Shown one piece after another: positions 32,475-43,040 of a stretch of 64,000 nt of DNA. Every line of letters starts with the position of its first letter. Position 1 is the first letter of the stretch. A model generated the notes under the pieces. The model saw only the letters and a program-made list of their open reading frames with translations. It did no database searches and was not told where the DNA came from. The position numbers and the translations under genes were made by a program. This stretch comes from Mycobacterium sp. Aquia_216. GTDB lineage: Bacteria > Actinomycetota > Actinomycetes > Mycobacteriales > Mycobacteriaceae. Where the stretch lies: contig NZ_CP113529.1 of the NCBI RefSeq assembly GCF_026723865.1, forward strand, positions 3,162,001-3,226,000, written 5' to 3'.

Positions 32475-33494
32475 TCACAGGGCGGAAGCAAGTCGCCGCA
32501 GGATGTCCGCGGTGGGTTCGGCGGTGGCGTGCCGGTATCCCGTTCCCGCCCACAGGTGGACGTAATCTGGTTTCCCTGCCGTTGCCGCGGCTTTGCGCAG
32601 CGCGCTGGTCAAGTAATGAATCGCGGGATAACCGAACGGCGCCTGGGCCTCGTGGTTGTCGATGAATGTGTTGCGCAGCCCGCGGGCCGGCCTTCCGGTG
32701 AACGCATGCGTCAGCACGGTCTCGGTCCGAGCGGGATCGATCAGCGCCGCCTGATGAGTTGGCGAGGCATCGCTTTCGGTGGCGCGCAGCAAAACGGTGC
32801 CGACAACGGCCGCCGCGGCGCCCGCACGGATCACGTCGGCCACCGCGTCGGGTGTGGCCAACCCACCGGCCGCGAGCACCGGCAGCGGCACGGTCGCCGT
32901 GACCTGTCTGACGAGGTCCACGACCGGAACCGGCCGCAATGGTTGCCGCGGCGAGAGCGTGGCGGAATGGCCGCCGGCGACCACTGCCTGCAGAGCGAGC
33001 ATGTCGACACCGGCGCCGTGGGCTTGCGCGGCTTCGTCGGGCGTTGTCACCGTTTGCACGACGATGGTATTGGCCCGCTGCAGCGCGGCGACCACGTTGC
33101 GCGGGGGAATGCCGAACGTGAACGACACCATCGGCACCGGGTCGTCGAGCAACAGCGCGACTTTCTCGTCGAACCGGTCGGTGTCCTCGACGGGGTCGGC
33201 AGGCAGGTCGAGGCCGAATTGGTCGGCCTCCCTCTGGACGATCGCGGCGTAAGCCCGGTAGTCGTCCGGGTCGACCGGTAGCGGGTTGGGCGCAAACAGG
33301 TTGATGCCAAACGGGATTCCTTCGGCGCGAACGGTTTTGATCTCAGCTTCGACGGCTTCCACCGTCTTGTAGCCTGCGGCGAGCATGCCCAATCCGCCCG
33401 CGCCGGCTGCGGCCGACACCATCGCCGCAGTGGTCGGGCCCCCCGACATCGGTGCGGCGACCAGCGGAATCGACATCTCGAACTGTGCCAACAT
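32475..33494 (-). CDS. Nitronate-monooxygenase-family FMN protein
   Basis: 339 residues of a TIM-barrel FMN enzyme: IPLVAAPMSGGPTTAA at the N-terminus, GIPFGINLF, ALQAVVAGGHSAT with the catalytic-type His, LPVLAAGGLATPDAVADVI and AAAAVVGTVLLRATES, which hold the FMN phosphate. Members oxidise nitronates such as propionate-3-nitronate; related proteins are enoyl reductases. ATG at 33494 has GGAGGGG upstream. Divergent from the sulfatase gene. Confidence 0.84.
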   Translation of the reverse strand: MLAQFEMSIPLVAAPMSGGPTTAAMVSAAAGAGGLGMLAAGYKTVEAVEAEIKTVRAEGIPFGINLFAPNPLPVDPDDYRAYAAIVQREADQFGLDLPADPVEDTDRFDEKVALLLDDPVPMVSFTFGIPPRNVVAALQRANTIVVQTVTTPDEAAQAHGAGVDMLALQAVVAGGHSATLSPRQPLRPVPVVDLVRQVTATVPLPVLAAGGLATPDAVADVIRAGAAAAVVGTVLLRATESDASPTHQAALIDPARTETVLTHAFTGRPARGLRNTFIDNHEAQAPFGYPAIHYLTSALRKAAATAGKPDYVHLWAGTGYRHATAEPTADILRRLASAL

Positions 33495-33550
33495 CTCAGT
33501 GCCCCTCCGCTGGTGCCCGGGTGCGCATCGCCGCGCCAAATCGAGCCTAG

Positions 33551-35215
<1,665 letters not shown>

Positions 35216-35247
35216 TCACTTTTGCGGCAAAACATTTCGGGGGAGCG

Positions 35248-36459
35248 ATGACTGAAGCGACAACCTGCGCGGTGATCGGCGGCGGGCCGGCCGGGATGGT
35301 TCTCGGGCTGCTACTGGCCCGGGCGGGTGTCGAGGTCACCCTGCTGGAGAAGCACGGCGACTTTCTCCGTGACTTTCGCGGCGACACGGTGCATCCGACC
35401 ACGTTGCGACTGCTCGACGAGCTGGGCCTGTGGGAGCGGTTCGCGGCGTTGCCGCACAGCGAGCTGCACAGCGCGAAATTTGAATCGGACGGCCGGTCGG
35501 TGACCTACGTCGACTTCGGGCGGTTGCGCCAGCCCCATCCCTTTGTCGCGATGGTGCCGCAATGGGATCTGCTCAACCTGCTCGCCGATGTCGCCCAAGA
35601 GGAACCGACCTTCACGTTGCGGATGAAGACGGAGGCCACCGGGGTGTTGCGCGAGGGCGACAGGATCACCGGGGTGCGTTATCAAGGCCCCCACGGGCCG
35701 GGCGAGCTGAAGGCCGAGTTGACCGTCGGGTGCGACGGCCGGTGGTCGACGGCGCGCCGGGCGGCCGGACTGCAGAGTCGCGAGTTCCCGGTGAACTTCG
35801 ACGTGTGGTGGTTCAGCCTGCCGCGCGCGGACGCTCAGGAGTTCTCGTTCTTGCCGCGCGTGGGTCCAGGCAAGGCCCTCGGGGTGATCCCGCGTGAGGG
35901 CTACAACCAGATCGCCTACATCGGGGCCAAAGGCACCGACGCGGAGCTGCGGGAGAAAGGCATCGAAGCGTTTCGCCGCGACATCAGAGCGCTCTTGCCG
36001 GAATCGGCCGCGGCGGTCGAGACGCTGACGTCCATGGACGACATCAAGCACCTCGATGTCCGGGTGGATCGATTGCGCCGCTGGCACACCGACGGACTGC
36101 TGTGCATCGGAGACGCCGCGCACGCGATGTCCCCGCTGGGCGGTGTCGGCATCAACCTGGCGGTCCAGGATGCGGTGGCGGCCGCGACCATCTTGGCCGA
36201 GCCGCTACGGCAGCACCGGGTCACCGATCGGGACCTGGCGGCGGTCCGTCGGCGCCGGCTGTTTGCGACCGCGGTGACCCAAGGGGTGCAGCGGTTTCTG
36301 CAGCGGGGACTCGGGCCGCTCCTTCGTGGCGCCGACCCCACCCCGCCGGCGGCGCTCCTGGGATTGATGCAGCGACTGCCGTGGCTGTCCTTCCTGCCCG
36401 CGTATTTCATCGGTGTCGGAGTCAGACCGGAGCGCGCTCCGGCGTTCGCCCGTCGCTGA
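35248..36459 (+). CDS. FAD-dependent aromatic hydroxylase (PHBH/UbiH type)
   Basis: 403 residues. FAD Rossmann motif GGGPAG at 10-15, VTLLEKHGDFLRDFRGDTVH, the GD motif LCIGDAAHAMSPLGGVGIN near 286-304, and TVGCDGRWSTARRAAG. Group A flavin monooxygenases hydroxylate phenols or quinones using NAD(P)H. ATG at 35248 with GGGGGAG upstream. Following a sulfatase, a desulfated aromatic or sterol-like product could be its substrate (inference). Confidence 0.86.
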   Translation: MTEATTCAVIGGGPAGMVLGLLLARAGVEVTLLEKHGDFLRDFRGDTVHPTTLRLLDELGLWERFAALPHSELHSAKFESDGRSVTYVDFGRLRQPHPFVAMVPQWDLLNLLADVAQEEPTFTLRMKTEATGVLREGDRITGVRYQGPHGPGELKAELTVGCDGRWSTARRAAGLQSREFPVNFDVWWFSLPRADAQEFSFLPRVGPGKALGVIPREGYNQIAYIGAKGTDAELREKGIEAFRRDIRALLPESAAAVETLTSMDDIKHLDVRVDRLRRWHTDGLLCIGDAAHAMSPLGGVGINLAVQDAVAAATILAEPLRQHRVTDRDLAAVRRRRLFATAVTQGVQRFLQRGLGPLLRGADPTPPAALLGLMQRLPWLSFLPAYFIGVGVRPERAPAFARR

Positions 36460-36483
36460 CCCGTCCCACGCCCGGCGGCGGGG

Positions 36484-37491
36484 ATGAGTACCGTCGGGTC
36501 CGTGACTGAACACTTGCGTATCGGCATCTTGGGTGCCGCGCGGATCGCGCCCCCGGCGCTCATCAAGCCCGCCAAGGACAACGCCGAGGTGGTAGTCGCC
36601 GCGGTGGCCGCGCGCGACCGGTCGCGTGCGGCAGCCTTCGCCGCGAAACACCACATCGCGCGGGTGCACGACGACTACGACAAACTGGTCGCCGATCCGG
36701 ATATCGATGCGATCTACAACCCGCTGCCAAACGGCTTGCACGGCAAGTGGACCCGCGCCGCACTGGCCGCCGGCAAACACGTGCTGTGTGAAAAGCCGTT
36801 CACGGCCAACGCCGCCGAAGCTCGCGAAATCGCCGAGCTGGCCGCGAAGTCGGATCGAGTGGTGATGGAAGCCTTCCACTACCGCTACCATCCGCTGACC
36901 TTGCGGGTCGAGGAGATCATCGCTTCGGGAGAGCTGGGCCCCCTGCAGCGGGTGGAAGCCTCCTTGTGCTTCCCGCTGCCGAAGTTCTCCGACATCCGGT
37001 ACAACTACGCGCTGGCCGGCGGCGCCCTGATGGATGCGGGGTGCTATACGGTTCACATGGTCCGTACATTCGGCGGGTCGACACCGGAAGTCGTTTCGGC
37101 GCAAGCGAAACTGCACGATCCTCGGATCGACCGGGTCATGACGGCCGAGTTGCGCTTTGCCGCCGGACACACCGGGCGAGTGCACTGCTCCATGTGGTCG
37201 GGGCGGCTGTTCGACATCAGTGCCAAGGTAATCGGCGAACGCGGGCAGCTGCATGTGCTCAATCCGGCGATGCCCCAGATGTTCCATCGTCTCTCGGTCC
37301 GGACGGCCGACGACAATCGTGTGGAAAGTTTTCCACGCCGCGCCTCTTACGCCTACCAGCTCGACGCGTTCGCCAACGCGGTGCTGCGTGGCACACCGCT
37401 GAAAACAACCCCGGAAGATGCGATCGAGAACATGACCGTCATTGACGCGATCTACCGTGCGGCGGGGCTGCCGCTTCGCGAGCCGAGCTGA
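36484..37491 (+). CDS. Gfo/Idh/MocA-family oxidoreductase
   Basis: 335 residues: LRIGILGAARIAPPAL Rossmann motif near 11-26, HVLCEKPF with the conserved Lys near 98-105, AFHYRYHPLT and GGALMDAGCYTVHMVR. Family members oxidise sugar, inositol or dihydrodiol hydroxyls with NAD(P). The close match to dihydrodiol/xylose-dehydrogenase-type members suggests a cyclic diol or sugar. ATG at 36484 is used; the GTG six codons later is possible. Convergent with the TIM-barrel gene. Confidence 0.84.
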   Translation: MSTVGSVTEHLRIGILGAARIAPPALIKPAKDNAEVVVAAVAARDRSRAAAFAAKHHIARVHDDYDKLVADPDIDAIYNPLPNGLHGKWTRAALAAGKHVLCEKPFTANAAEAREIAELAAKSDRVVMEAFHYRYHPLTLRVEEIIASGELGPLQRVEASLCFPLPKFSDIRYNYALAGGALMDAGCYTVHMVRTFGGSTPEVVSAQAKLHDPRIDRVMTAELRFAAGHTGRVHCSMWSGRLFDISAKVIGERGQLHVLNPAMPQMFHRLSVRTADDNRVESFPRRASYAYQLDAFANAVLRGTPLKTTPEDAIENMTVIDAIYRAAGLPLREPS

Positions 37492-37494
37492 AAA

Positions 37495-38313
37495 TCATTG
37501 CCCACGTTCGGCTAACAAGCGGCGGGCCGCCTCCACGCACGGACGTATTCGATCGATCGGGCTGACCCCGGCCAACGCCAGTGAGCGCCTGGGTACTTCG
37601 ATTTCGAGCACGATGTCGTCGGGAAGCACGGCCAGGATGTCGGTGAGCGGGAGTTGGCCTTCGCCGGGAACCATCCGCTCGAACATGGCTTCCTCCAGGT
37701 AGTTGTCCAGGCGCGGCTGCAGCGTCGTGTCGTTGAGTTGGGCGTAGCCGATGTGTTCTGGGTCGACGGCCGCGAGCTCGGCGGGGCCGGATCCGGAGCG
37801 CACCAGATGCATGGTGTCGATCAGCAATCGGAACTCCGGTCGTCCGACGTGTTCTCGTGCGGCCAGTGCGGTGGGCAGGTCTCCCACGGTCAGCCCGGGT
37901 ACCGGTTCGACGACCGTCTGGATGCCGCGCTGGGCGGCCAGTTCGGTCAGCGCCGCGAACTGGTCGAAGGTGCGGCCGAGATCGGGATCCAGACTGACAA
38001 CGTTGATCCGCGGCACGTCGAGCTCGGCCAGCACATCGAGATCCGCACCGAACGAACTGATTTCGGTATCCGCCAGCAGCAGGAAGCCATCGCCCAGCGA
38101 GGCGGCCACGCCGCGGTGCTGCATCGCTGCGTGCACGTCCTTGCGTAGTTGGGCGTCGTCCTTCAGCGAAAAGGGCGGATAGCCCAGCGGCACCAATGGT
38201 GCGCCCTGCACGACCGCGGAAATATATCGGCAGCCAAGATCTGCGGCAAGGTCGACGAATTCTATGGGCGGAAGGCCGAATCCGTTGAGGAACCCGATGG
38301 CCAGGTCGGTCAT
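37495..38313 (-). CDS. Sugar-phosphate isomerase/epimerase-like TIM barrel
   Basis: 272 residues of the xylose-isomerase-like TIM barrel: LAADLGCRYISAVVQG, GIQTVVEPVPGLTVGDL with a metal-site Glu, FRLLIDTMHLVRSGSG with the Asp-x-x-His pair, and VLEIEVPRRSLALAG with the last acidic ligand. Members isomerise ketoses or inosose. ATG at 38313 overlaps the upstream lipoprotein stop (ATGA), so the two are translationally coupled. Substrate unknown. Confidence 0.8.
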   Translation of the reverse strand: MTDLAIGFLNGFGLPPIEFVDLAADLGCRYISAVVQGAPLVPLGYPPFSLKDDAQLRKDVHAAMQHRGVAASLGDGFLLLADTEISSFGADLDVLAELDVPRINVVSLDPDLGRTFDQFAALTELAAQRGIQTVVEPVPGLTVGDLPTALAAREHVGRPEFRLLIDTMHLVRSGSGPAELAAVDPEHIGYAQLNDTTLQPRLDNYLEEAMFERMVPGEGQLPLTDILAVLPDDIVLEIEVPRRSLALAGVSPIDRIRPCVEAARRLLAERGQ

Positions 38314-38912
38314 GAGGGGAGCCCCGCCAATCGGGCCAACTGGGCGGCGGCCGGAGCGGTTTGCGTCGTGAGCGCGATCTGCCCAGAGGCGACCTGTGAT
38401 TGGATCATCGGCGCTTCCAGAACCAGGTCGTCGCGGACGAACGCGATGTGGGCGTGCAGATGTTCCGCGGTGTAGGACGCCCACGCGGTCGCCGAGGCCG
38501 AGTCCATCCTCAGGTTCACTTCGTAGAAATCCGATGTCAGCGGCTTGGGTGCGTCCACCTGGGTCAGCTCGAGCCGCATCGTCTCCGGCCCCAACGTGTA
38601 CCGCGTGCCCCGGGCGAGGTCGCAGGTCACGAGAACGTTGGCGGGCGGGGCCGGGGCGGCCGGATTGGTCGGCGGGCATTTGTCGGGTGTGGTCGGCTGC
38701 GATTTCTCGACGGGCCGGACCGGTAACGGCTGAATTCTCGCGGCCGGCACCACGGCTGGGGCCATTGGCCCGGTGGTGCTGGTAGTGCTGGTGGAGGCGG
38801 CGGGTGCGGCGGAGTGCTGGGTCGGGTGGCAGCCGCAGGCCAGCGCGCCGAGCAGGATGGCACCGATCAGCCGAGCCGTCGTCACCGAGATCATCGAACC
38901 GTGGAACGCCAC
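38310..38912 (-). CDS. Lipoprotein with SecD P1-head-like domain
   Basis: 200 residues. GTG at 38912 is supported by AAAGGG five bases upstream. The signal is TTARLIGAILLGALACGC, giving a lipobox-like site at the first Cys. A Pro/Thr-rich linker follows, then a C-terminal domain (FVRDDLVLEAPMIQSQV, ASGQIALTT) resembling the P1-head subdomain of SecD. Several mycobacterial lipoproteins have this architecture; role unknown. Upstream of the isomerase and divergent from the TetR gene. Confidence 0.72.
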   Translation of the reverse strand: MAFHGSMISVTTARLIGAILLGALACGCHPTQHSAAPAASTSTTSTTGPMAPAVVPAARIQPLPVRPVEKSQPTTPDKCPPTNPAAPAPPANVLVTCDLARGTRYTLGPETMRLELTQVDAPKPLTSDFYEVNLRMDSASATAWASYTAEHLHAHIAFVRDDLVLEAPMIQSQVASGQIALTTQTAPAAAQLARLAGLPS

Positions 38913-39028
38913 CGCATCCCTTTCGACGTGTGGGCCGGGCGCTTTACGGACACTACGAACATAGAGTATGGTCGTGCTGCACGTCAGCGAATGTTCACTT
39001 TAGATCCTTGCCACGAAAGCCTGCGTTC

Positions 39029-39727
39029 ATGGCTCGATACACGTCCGCTTCGGCGAAAAGACGAAAGCCCAATCCCGCGGAGCGCCGTCGTGACCTGTGC
39101 GACGCGGCGATCGAGCTGTTGGCCGCGGACGGGGCCAAGGGATTGAGTCACCTCAAGGTGGACCGCAAAGCGGGCGTTCCCGACGGCACCACATCGTTCT
39201 ATTTCCGAACCCGCTCCGCACTCTTGCGTGCGGTCGCCGAGCGGCTGGCTGAACTGGATCTGGAACGGCTGCAGTCCATCGCCGACAGCACCGGCAGTCG
39301 GGACGACAACCCCACGCCGTCGCTGTTGTCGCAGGTGGTCCTTCAGGCCGCGACCGAGCCACAGCTGTCCTGGACAAAGGCCCGTTATGAGCTGACGATG
39401 CAAGCTGCTCGCGACCCGGCGATGGCCGCGATTCTGCAGCAAGCCACGGACGCATTCACCAAGTTGCACAGCGAGATCCTCGTGCAGCTGATGCCGCACG
39501 GTGCCGAGTTGGAATCGGCCGTGGTCGAGGATCTGAGCAACGTCACGCTGACGTTCATCAACGGTCTGCTGCTGCGGTCTGCCCACGGAGACCGCATCGT
39601 CAACAGTCCGGAGCAACTCGACTCGATCCTGTCGGCGATCGCTGCCGGCATTCTGAAGAGCCCGGACAGCGGCCGGCTGACCGTCGGCGACAAACCGGAC
39701 TCGACGCGCCGACTCGACACAGGTTAG
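39029..39727 (+). CDS. TetR-family repressor
   Basis: 232 residues. The N-terminal HTH is clear (RRRDLCDAAIELLAADGAKG, then VDRKAGVPDGTTSFYFRTRSALL), with an unusual Lys-rich leader (ARYTSASAKRRKPNPAE). The C-terminal ligand domain is variable. It lies just upstream of the P450 operon, separated by 248 bases containing two palindromes, and is the likely regulator of both itself and that operon. ATG at 39029 gives the normal HTH distance. Confidence 0.86.
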   Translation: MARYTSASAKRRKPNPAERRRDLCDAAIELLAADGAKGLSHLKVDRKAGVPDGTTSFYFRTRSALLRAVAERLAELDLERLQSIADSTGSRDDNPTPSLLSQVVLQAATEPQLSWTKARYELTMQAARDPAMAAILQQATDAFTKLHSEILVQLMPHGAELESAVVEDLSNVTLTFINGLLLRSAHGDRIVNSPEQLDSILSAIAAGILKSPDSGRLTVGDKPDSTRRLDTG

Positions 39728-39774
39728 CGGTGGACTTCGCGGCACTGGGGCTTGCCAGAGCATCCGCTATATGG

Positions 39775-39807
39775 TTCTCTACGAGAATAGAGTGAGCCGA
39801 CGCTCAC
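39775..39807. promoter_or_regulatory. Two adjacent palindromes, likely operator/promoter
   Basis: TTCTC-TAC-GAGAA (39775-39787) and GTGAGC-CGAC-GCTCAC (39792-39807) lie four bases apart in the gap between TetR and the P450 gene. The sequence between and around them is AT-richer, with a -10-like TAGAGT. A similar ATAGAGTAT string lies upstream of the TetR gene near 38960. Probable binding site of the adjacent TetR; which palindrome is used is not known. Confidence 0.5.
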
Positions 39808-39975
39808 GGACCGTCGGCAAGCCCGCCGTCAGCCGAGTCCGTGCGCTTGTCAGAGCGACTCATTTAAGCGGAGTGTACAAATTGCCCGAACCGGATCCGG
39901 CCCTGGACCGCTGGCGGTCCCAGTGCTGTGCACACGATGTCGGGAGTCGAAATTGGAAGCGCTAGGAGGGATTTC

Positions 39976-41175
39976 GTGACGACCAGCACTGAGAGCCATC
40001 TTCGATTCGATCCGTACGACGTCGAACTGATCGCTGACCCTTATCCGATGTTCGCCCGGCTGCGTGAAGAGGCGCCGCTGTACTACAACGCGGAATACGA
40101 CTTTTACGCGGTAAGCCGGTTCGCGGACGTTAACAAAGCGCTGGTGGACCACCAAACGTTCAGTTCCGCCCGAGGTGCGATCCTGGAGTTGATCAAGGCC
40201 AACCTCGAAATTCCACCGGGCATGCTGATCTTCGAAGACCCGCCCATCCACGACGTACACCGCAAGCTGCTGTCGCGGATGTTCACGCCGCGCAAGATCA
40301 ACGCGCTGGAGCCGATGATCCGTGAGTACTGCGTCCAAGCGCTCGATCCGATTGTCGGAACGGGCCGCTTCGACTTCGTCAACGACTTGGGTGCCCAGAT
40401 GCCGATGAAGGTCATCAGCGCCCTGCTCGGCATTCCCGACGACGACCAGGAATTCGTCCGCGACCACGTCAACGCCCAGATGCGCACCGAGGCGGGCAAG
40501 CCCATGGACCACACCAAGGGTCTGTCGGCGGGCGAGATGTTCGAGGCCTACATCGACTGGCGTGCCGAGAATCCGTCCGACGACATCATGACCGACCTGC
40601 TCAACGTCGAATTCGTCGACGATACCGGTACCACCCGGCGACTGACCCGCGGAGAGATCCTGGTTTACCTCAACGTCGTCGCGGGCGCGGGTAATGAGAC
40701 GACGACGCGGCTGATCGGTTGGGCCGGCAAGGTTCTCGCCGAGCACCCCGATCAGCGGCGTGAACTTGCCCAGAATCCCGCGCTGGTCCCGCAGGCGATT
40801 GAGGAACTGCTGCGCTACGAGCCCCCCGCGCCGCACATCTCGCGATATGTCACCCAAGACGTCAGCTTCCACGACCAGACGGTGCCCGAGGGCAGCGTGA
40901 TGATGATGCTGATCGGAGCGGCGTGCCGTGACCCCCGCCAGTTCGGCCCGGACGCAGAGGATTTCAACATCCACCGCACGGCACGACCGCATCTGACCTT
41001 CAGCGTCGGCGCGCACTTCTGCCTGGGCTCCGCGCTCGCCCGGCTGGAAGGGCGCATCGCCTTGGAGGAAATCCTCAAACGGTTCCCCGAGTGGGAAGTC
41101 GACCTGACCAACGCCACGCTCAGCCCGACCTCGACGGTGCGAGGTTGGGAGTCGCTTCCAGCTCTGGTGCCCTGA
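39976..41175 (+). CDS. Cytochrome P450
   Basis: 399 residues, GTG start with AGGAGGG upstream. I-helix AGAGNETTTR near 236-245, ExxR (EELLR) near 276, heme-binding FSVGAHFCLG with Cys349. The sequence has the feel of mycobacterial CYPs acting on terpenoids, fatty acids or sterols. It opens an operon with a mycofactocin-type SDR one base on, enoyl-CoA hydratase, CoA-transferase and kinase, so it probably makes the first hydroxylation. Confidence 0.92.
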   Translation: MTTSTESHLRFDPYDVELIADPYPMFARLREEAPLYYNAEYDFYAVSRFADVNKALVDHQTFSSARGAILELIKANLEIPPGMLIFEDPPIHDVHRKLLSRMFTPRKINALEPMIREYCVQALDPIVGTGRFDFVNDLGAQMPMKVISALLGIPDDDQEFVRDHVNAQMRTEAGKPMDHTKGLSAGEMFEAYIDWRAENPSDDIMTDLLNVEFVDDTGTTRRLTRGEILVYLNVVAGAGNETTTRLIGWAGKVLAEHPDQRRELAQNPALVPQAIEELLRYEPPAPHISRYVTQDVSFHDQTVPEGSVMMMLIGAACRDPRQFGPDAEDFNIHRTARPHLTFSVGAHFCLGSALARLEGRIALEEILKRFPEWEVDLTNATLSPTSTVRGWESLPALVP

Positions 41176-42011
41176 TGACCGGCCGGGTCGAGGGCAAGGT
41201 CGCCTTCGTCAGTGGGGCCGCTCGCGGACAGGGCCGCAGTCATGCGGTGCGCTTGGCGCAGGAGGGCGCCGACATCATCGCGATCGACATATGCGGGCCG
41301 ATCGATAACCTGGCCTACCCGCATTCCACCCCGGCGGATCTCGCCGAAACCGCCGATCTGGTCAAGAACCTCGACCGGCGCATCGTCACAGCGCAGGTCG
41401 ACGTCCGCGACTACGAGACACTCAAAACCGCCGTCGACAACGGAGTCGAGGAGCTCGGCCGCCTCGACATCATCGTCGCGAACGCAGGTGTGGGCACCGA
41501 CGGCCGCAAACTGCACAAGATAAGTGAGAACGTCTGGCAGGACATGATCGACATCAACCTCAGCGGTGTTTGGCACACGGTGAAAGCGGGTGTACCGCAC
41601 ATTCTTTCGGGTGGCCGCGGCGGATCGATCGTGCTCACCAGCTCGGTCGGCGGGCGTAAGGCCTACCAGAACACCGGTCATTATGTGGCCGCCAAGCATG
41701 GCGTCATCGGCCTGATGCGTGCCTTCGCCGTCGAACTGGGCCAGGGCATGATCCGGGTGAACTCGGTACTGCCGACCCAGGTCAGCACCACTATGGTGAT
41801 GAACGACAATACCTTTCGGCTCTTTCGCCCCGACCTGCCCAATCCCGGGCCCGAGGACTTCGCCCCGATCTCTCAGATGATGCATACATTGCCGGTGCCC
41901 TGGGTGGATCCCATCGACATCAGCAACGCGGTCCTGTTCTTCGCCTCTGACGAATCTCGTTATGTCACCGGCGTTTCGCTTCCCGTCGATGCGGGCAGCT
42001 TGCTCAAATAA
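41175..42011 (+). CDS. Mycofactocin-type short-chain dehydrogenase
   Basis: 278 residues. N-terminus VAFVSGAARGQGRSHAVRLA with IIAIDICGPI, the pattern of SDRs tied to the mycofactocin redox cofactor that hold NAD non-exchangeably. Catalytic Ser in LTSSVGG and Tyr/Lys in GHYVAAKHG; tail VSLPVDAGSLLK. These enzymes oxidise alcohols. The ATG overlaps the P450 stop by one base, so it most likely oxidises the P450 product. Dependence on mycofactocin is by family, not visible here. Confidence 0.88.
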   Translation: MTGRVEGKVAFVSGAARGQGRSHAVRLAQEGADIIAIDICGPIDNLAYPHSTPADLAETADLVKNLDRRIVTAQVDVRDYETLKTAVDNGVEELGRLDIIVANAGVGTDGRKLHKISENVWQDMIDINLSGVWHTVKAGVPHILSGGRGGSIVLTSSVGGRKAYQNTGHYVAAKHGVIGLMRAFAVELGQGMIRVNSVLPTQVSTTMVMNDNTFRLFRPDLPNPGPEDFAPISQMMHTLPVPWVDPIDISNAVLFFASDESRYVTGVSLPVDAGSLLK

Positions 42012-42049
42012 CCACTAACTGAATTAAGCACAACGAAGTGGAGAAGTTC

Positions 42050-43021
42050 ATGCCTGAATTTGACTACGAAAAGTTGAAGAAGGAAGCCGAGCAGTACATC
42101 AAGTTCGAGAAGGATAAGAAGAACCGGATCGCCTACATCACCTTCGATCGCCCCGATGCCCAGAATGCCACCAGTCTGGGGATGCGGCAGAATTACGCCG
42201 ATCTGATCCACAAGTGCAATGTGGACGACGACGTCAAGGTCGTCGTGATCCGCGGCGAGGGAGAGGATTTCGGCAGCGGTGGCGACTTGCCCGAGCAGCG
42301 TCCCATGCTAGAGAACCCCGGCCTACCGCTGCATCACGAGCTGGCGATCAACGACGACGACGTCAAGTACCCGCCCGGAGGCTCGTACCGCTACCTGTCC
42401 ACCGTCACCGACTTCTACGCGAAGGCCCGCGCGGGAAACCGTCCGCTGCAAGAGCTCCGGAAGATCAGCATCATCGAGGCCAAGGGCTACTGCTACGGTT
42501 GGCACTTCTACCAGGCGGGCGACGCCGACCTGGTGATCTCGTCCGACGACGCCCTGTTCGGTCACCCGGCCTTCCGTTACGTGGGCTGGGGACCCCGGCT
42601 GTGGTGGTGGGCCGAGACGATGGGTCTGCGCAAGTTCTCCGAAATGCTGTTCACCGGGCGACCCTTCAGCGCCAAGGAAATGTACGAATGTGGCTTCGTC
42701 AACAGCGTCGTGCCCCGCGACAAGCTGGAAGACGAGACGCTGAAGTACGCGCTGGCATGCTCACGCTCCCGGCCGACCGACACCGTGGCGGTGCAGAAGA
42801 CGTTCCTGGAGCTGTACAAGCAGCACAAGGGTGAGTACTTCGGCAGCCTGCTGACCGGCATGGTCGAGGGCATGTTGCCGATGATCCAGAACGACGCGCA
42901 GAACGACGTCGACCTCACCGGTGGCACCTTCGAAAAGGGCCTCAACAACGTGGTCAAGGACAACGACATGAACTTCCCGCCGGAGTGGCGTCTGAGCCGC
43001 TCGGGTCGCGCGAAGCCCTGA
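42050..43021 (+). CDS. Enoyl-CoA hydratase/isomerase family protein
   Basis: 323 residues, longer than a standard crotonase. Oxyanion loops: VVVIRGEGEDFGSGGDL and IIEAKGYCYGWHFYQAGDADLVISSDDALFG (quoted in two pieces: IIEAKGYCYGWHFYQAG and DADLVISSDDALFG). A Trp-rich segment GWGPRLWWWAETMG and a Lys/Asp-rich N-terminus are unusual. The hydratase Glu pair is not obvious, so isomerase, hydrolase or C-C lyase chemistry is possible. Thirty-eight bases after the SDR in the same operon. Confidence 0.82.
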   Translation: MPEFDYEKLKKEAEQYIKFEKDKKNRIAYITFDRPDAQNATSLGMRQNYADLIHKCNVDDDVKVVVIRGEGEDFGSGGDLPEQRPMLENPGLPLHHELAINDDDVKYPPGGSYRYLSTVTDFYAKARAGNRPLQELRKISIIEAKGYCYGWHFYQAGDADLVISSDDALFGHPAFRYVGWGPRLWWWAETMGLRKFSEMLFTGRPFSAKEMYECGFVNSVVPRDKLEDETLKYALACSRSRPTDTVAVQKTFLELYKQHKGEYFGSLLTGMVEGMLPMIQNDAQNDVDLTGGTFEKGLNNVVKDNDMNFPPEWRLSRSGRAKP

Positions 43022-43040
43022 TCGCTTTGGGAGAGCTCGC

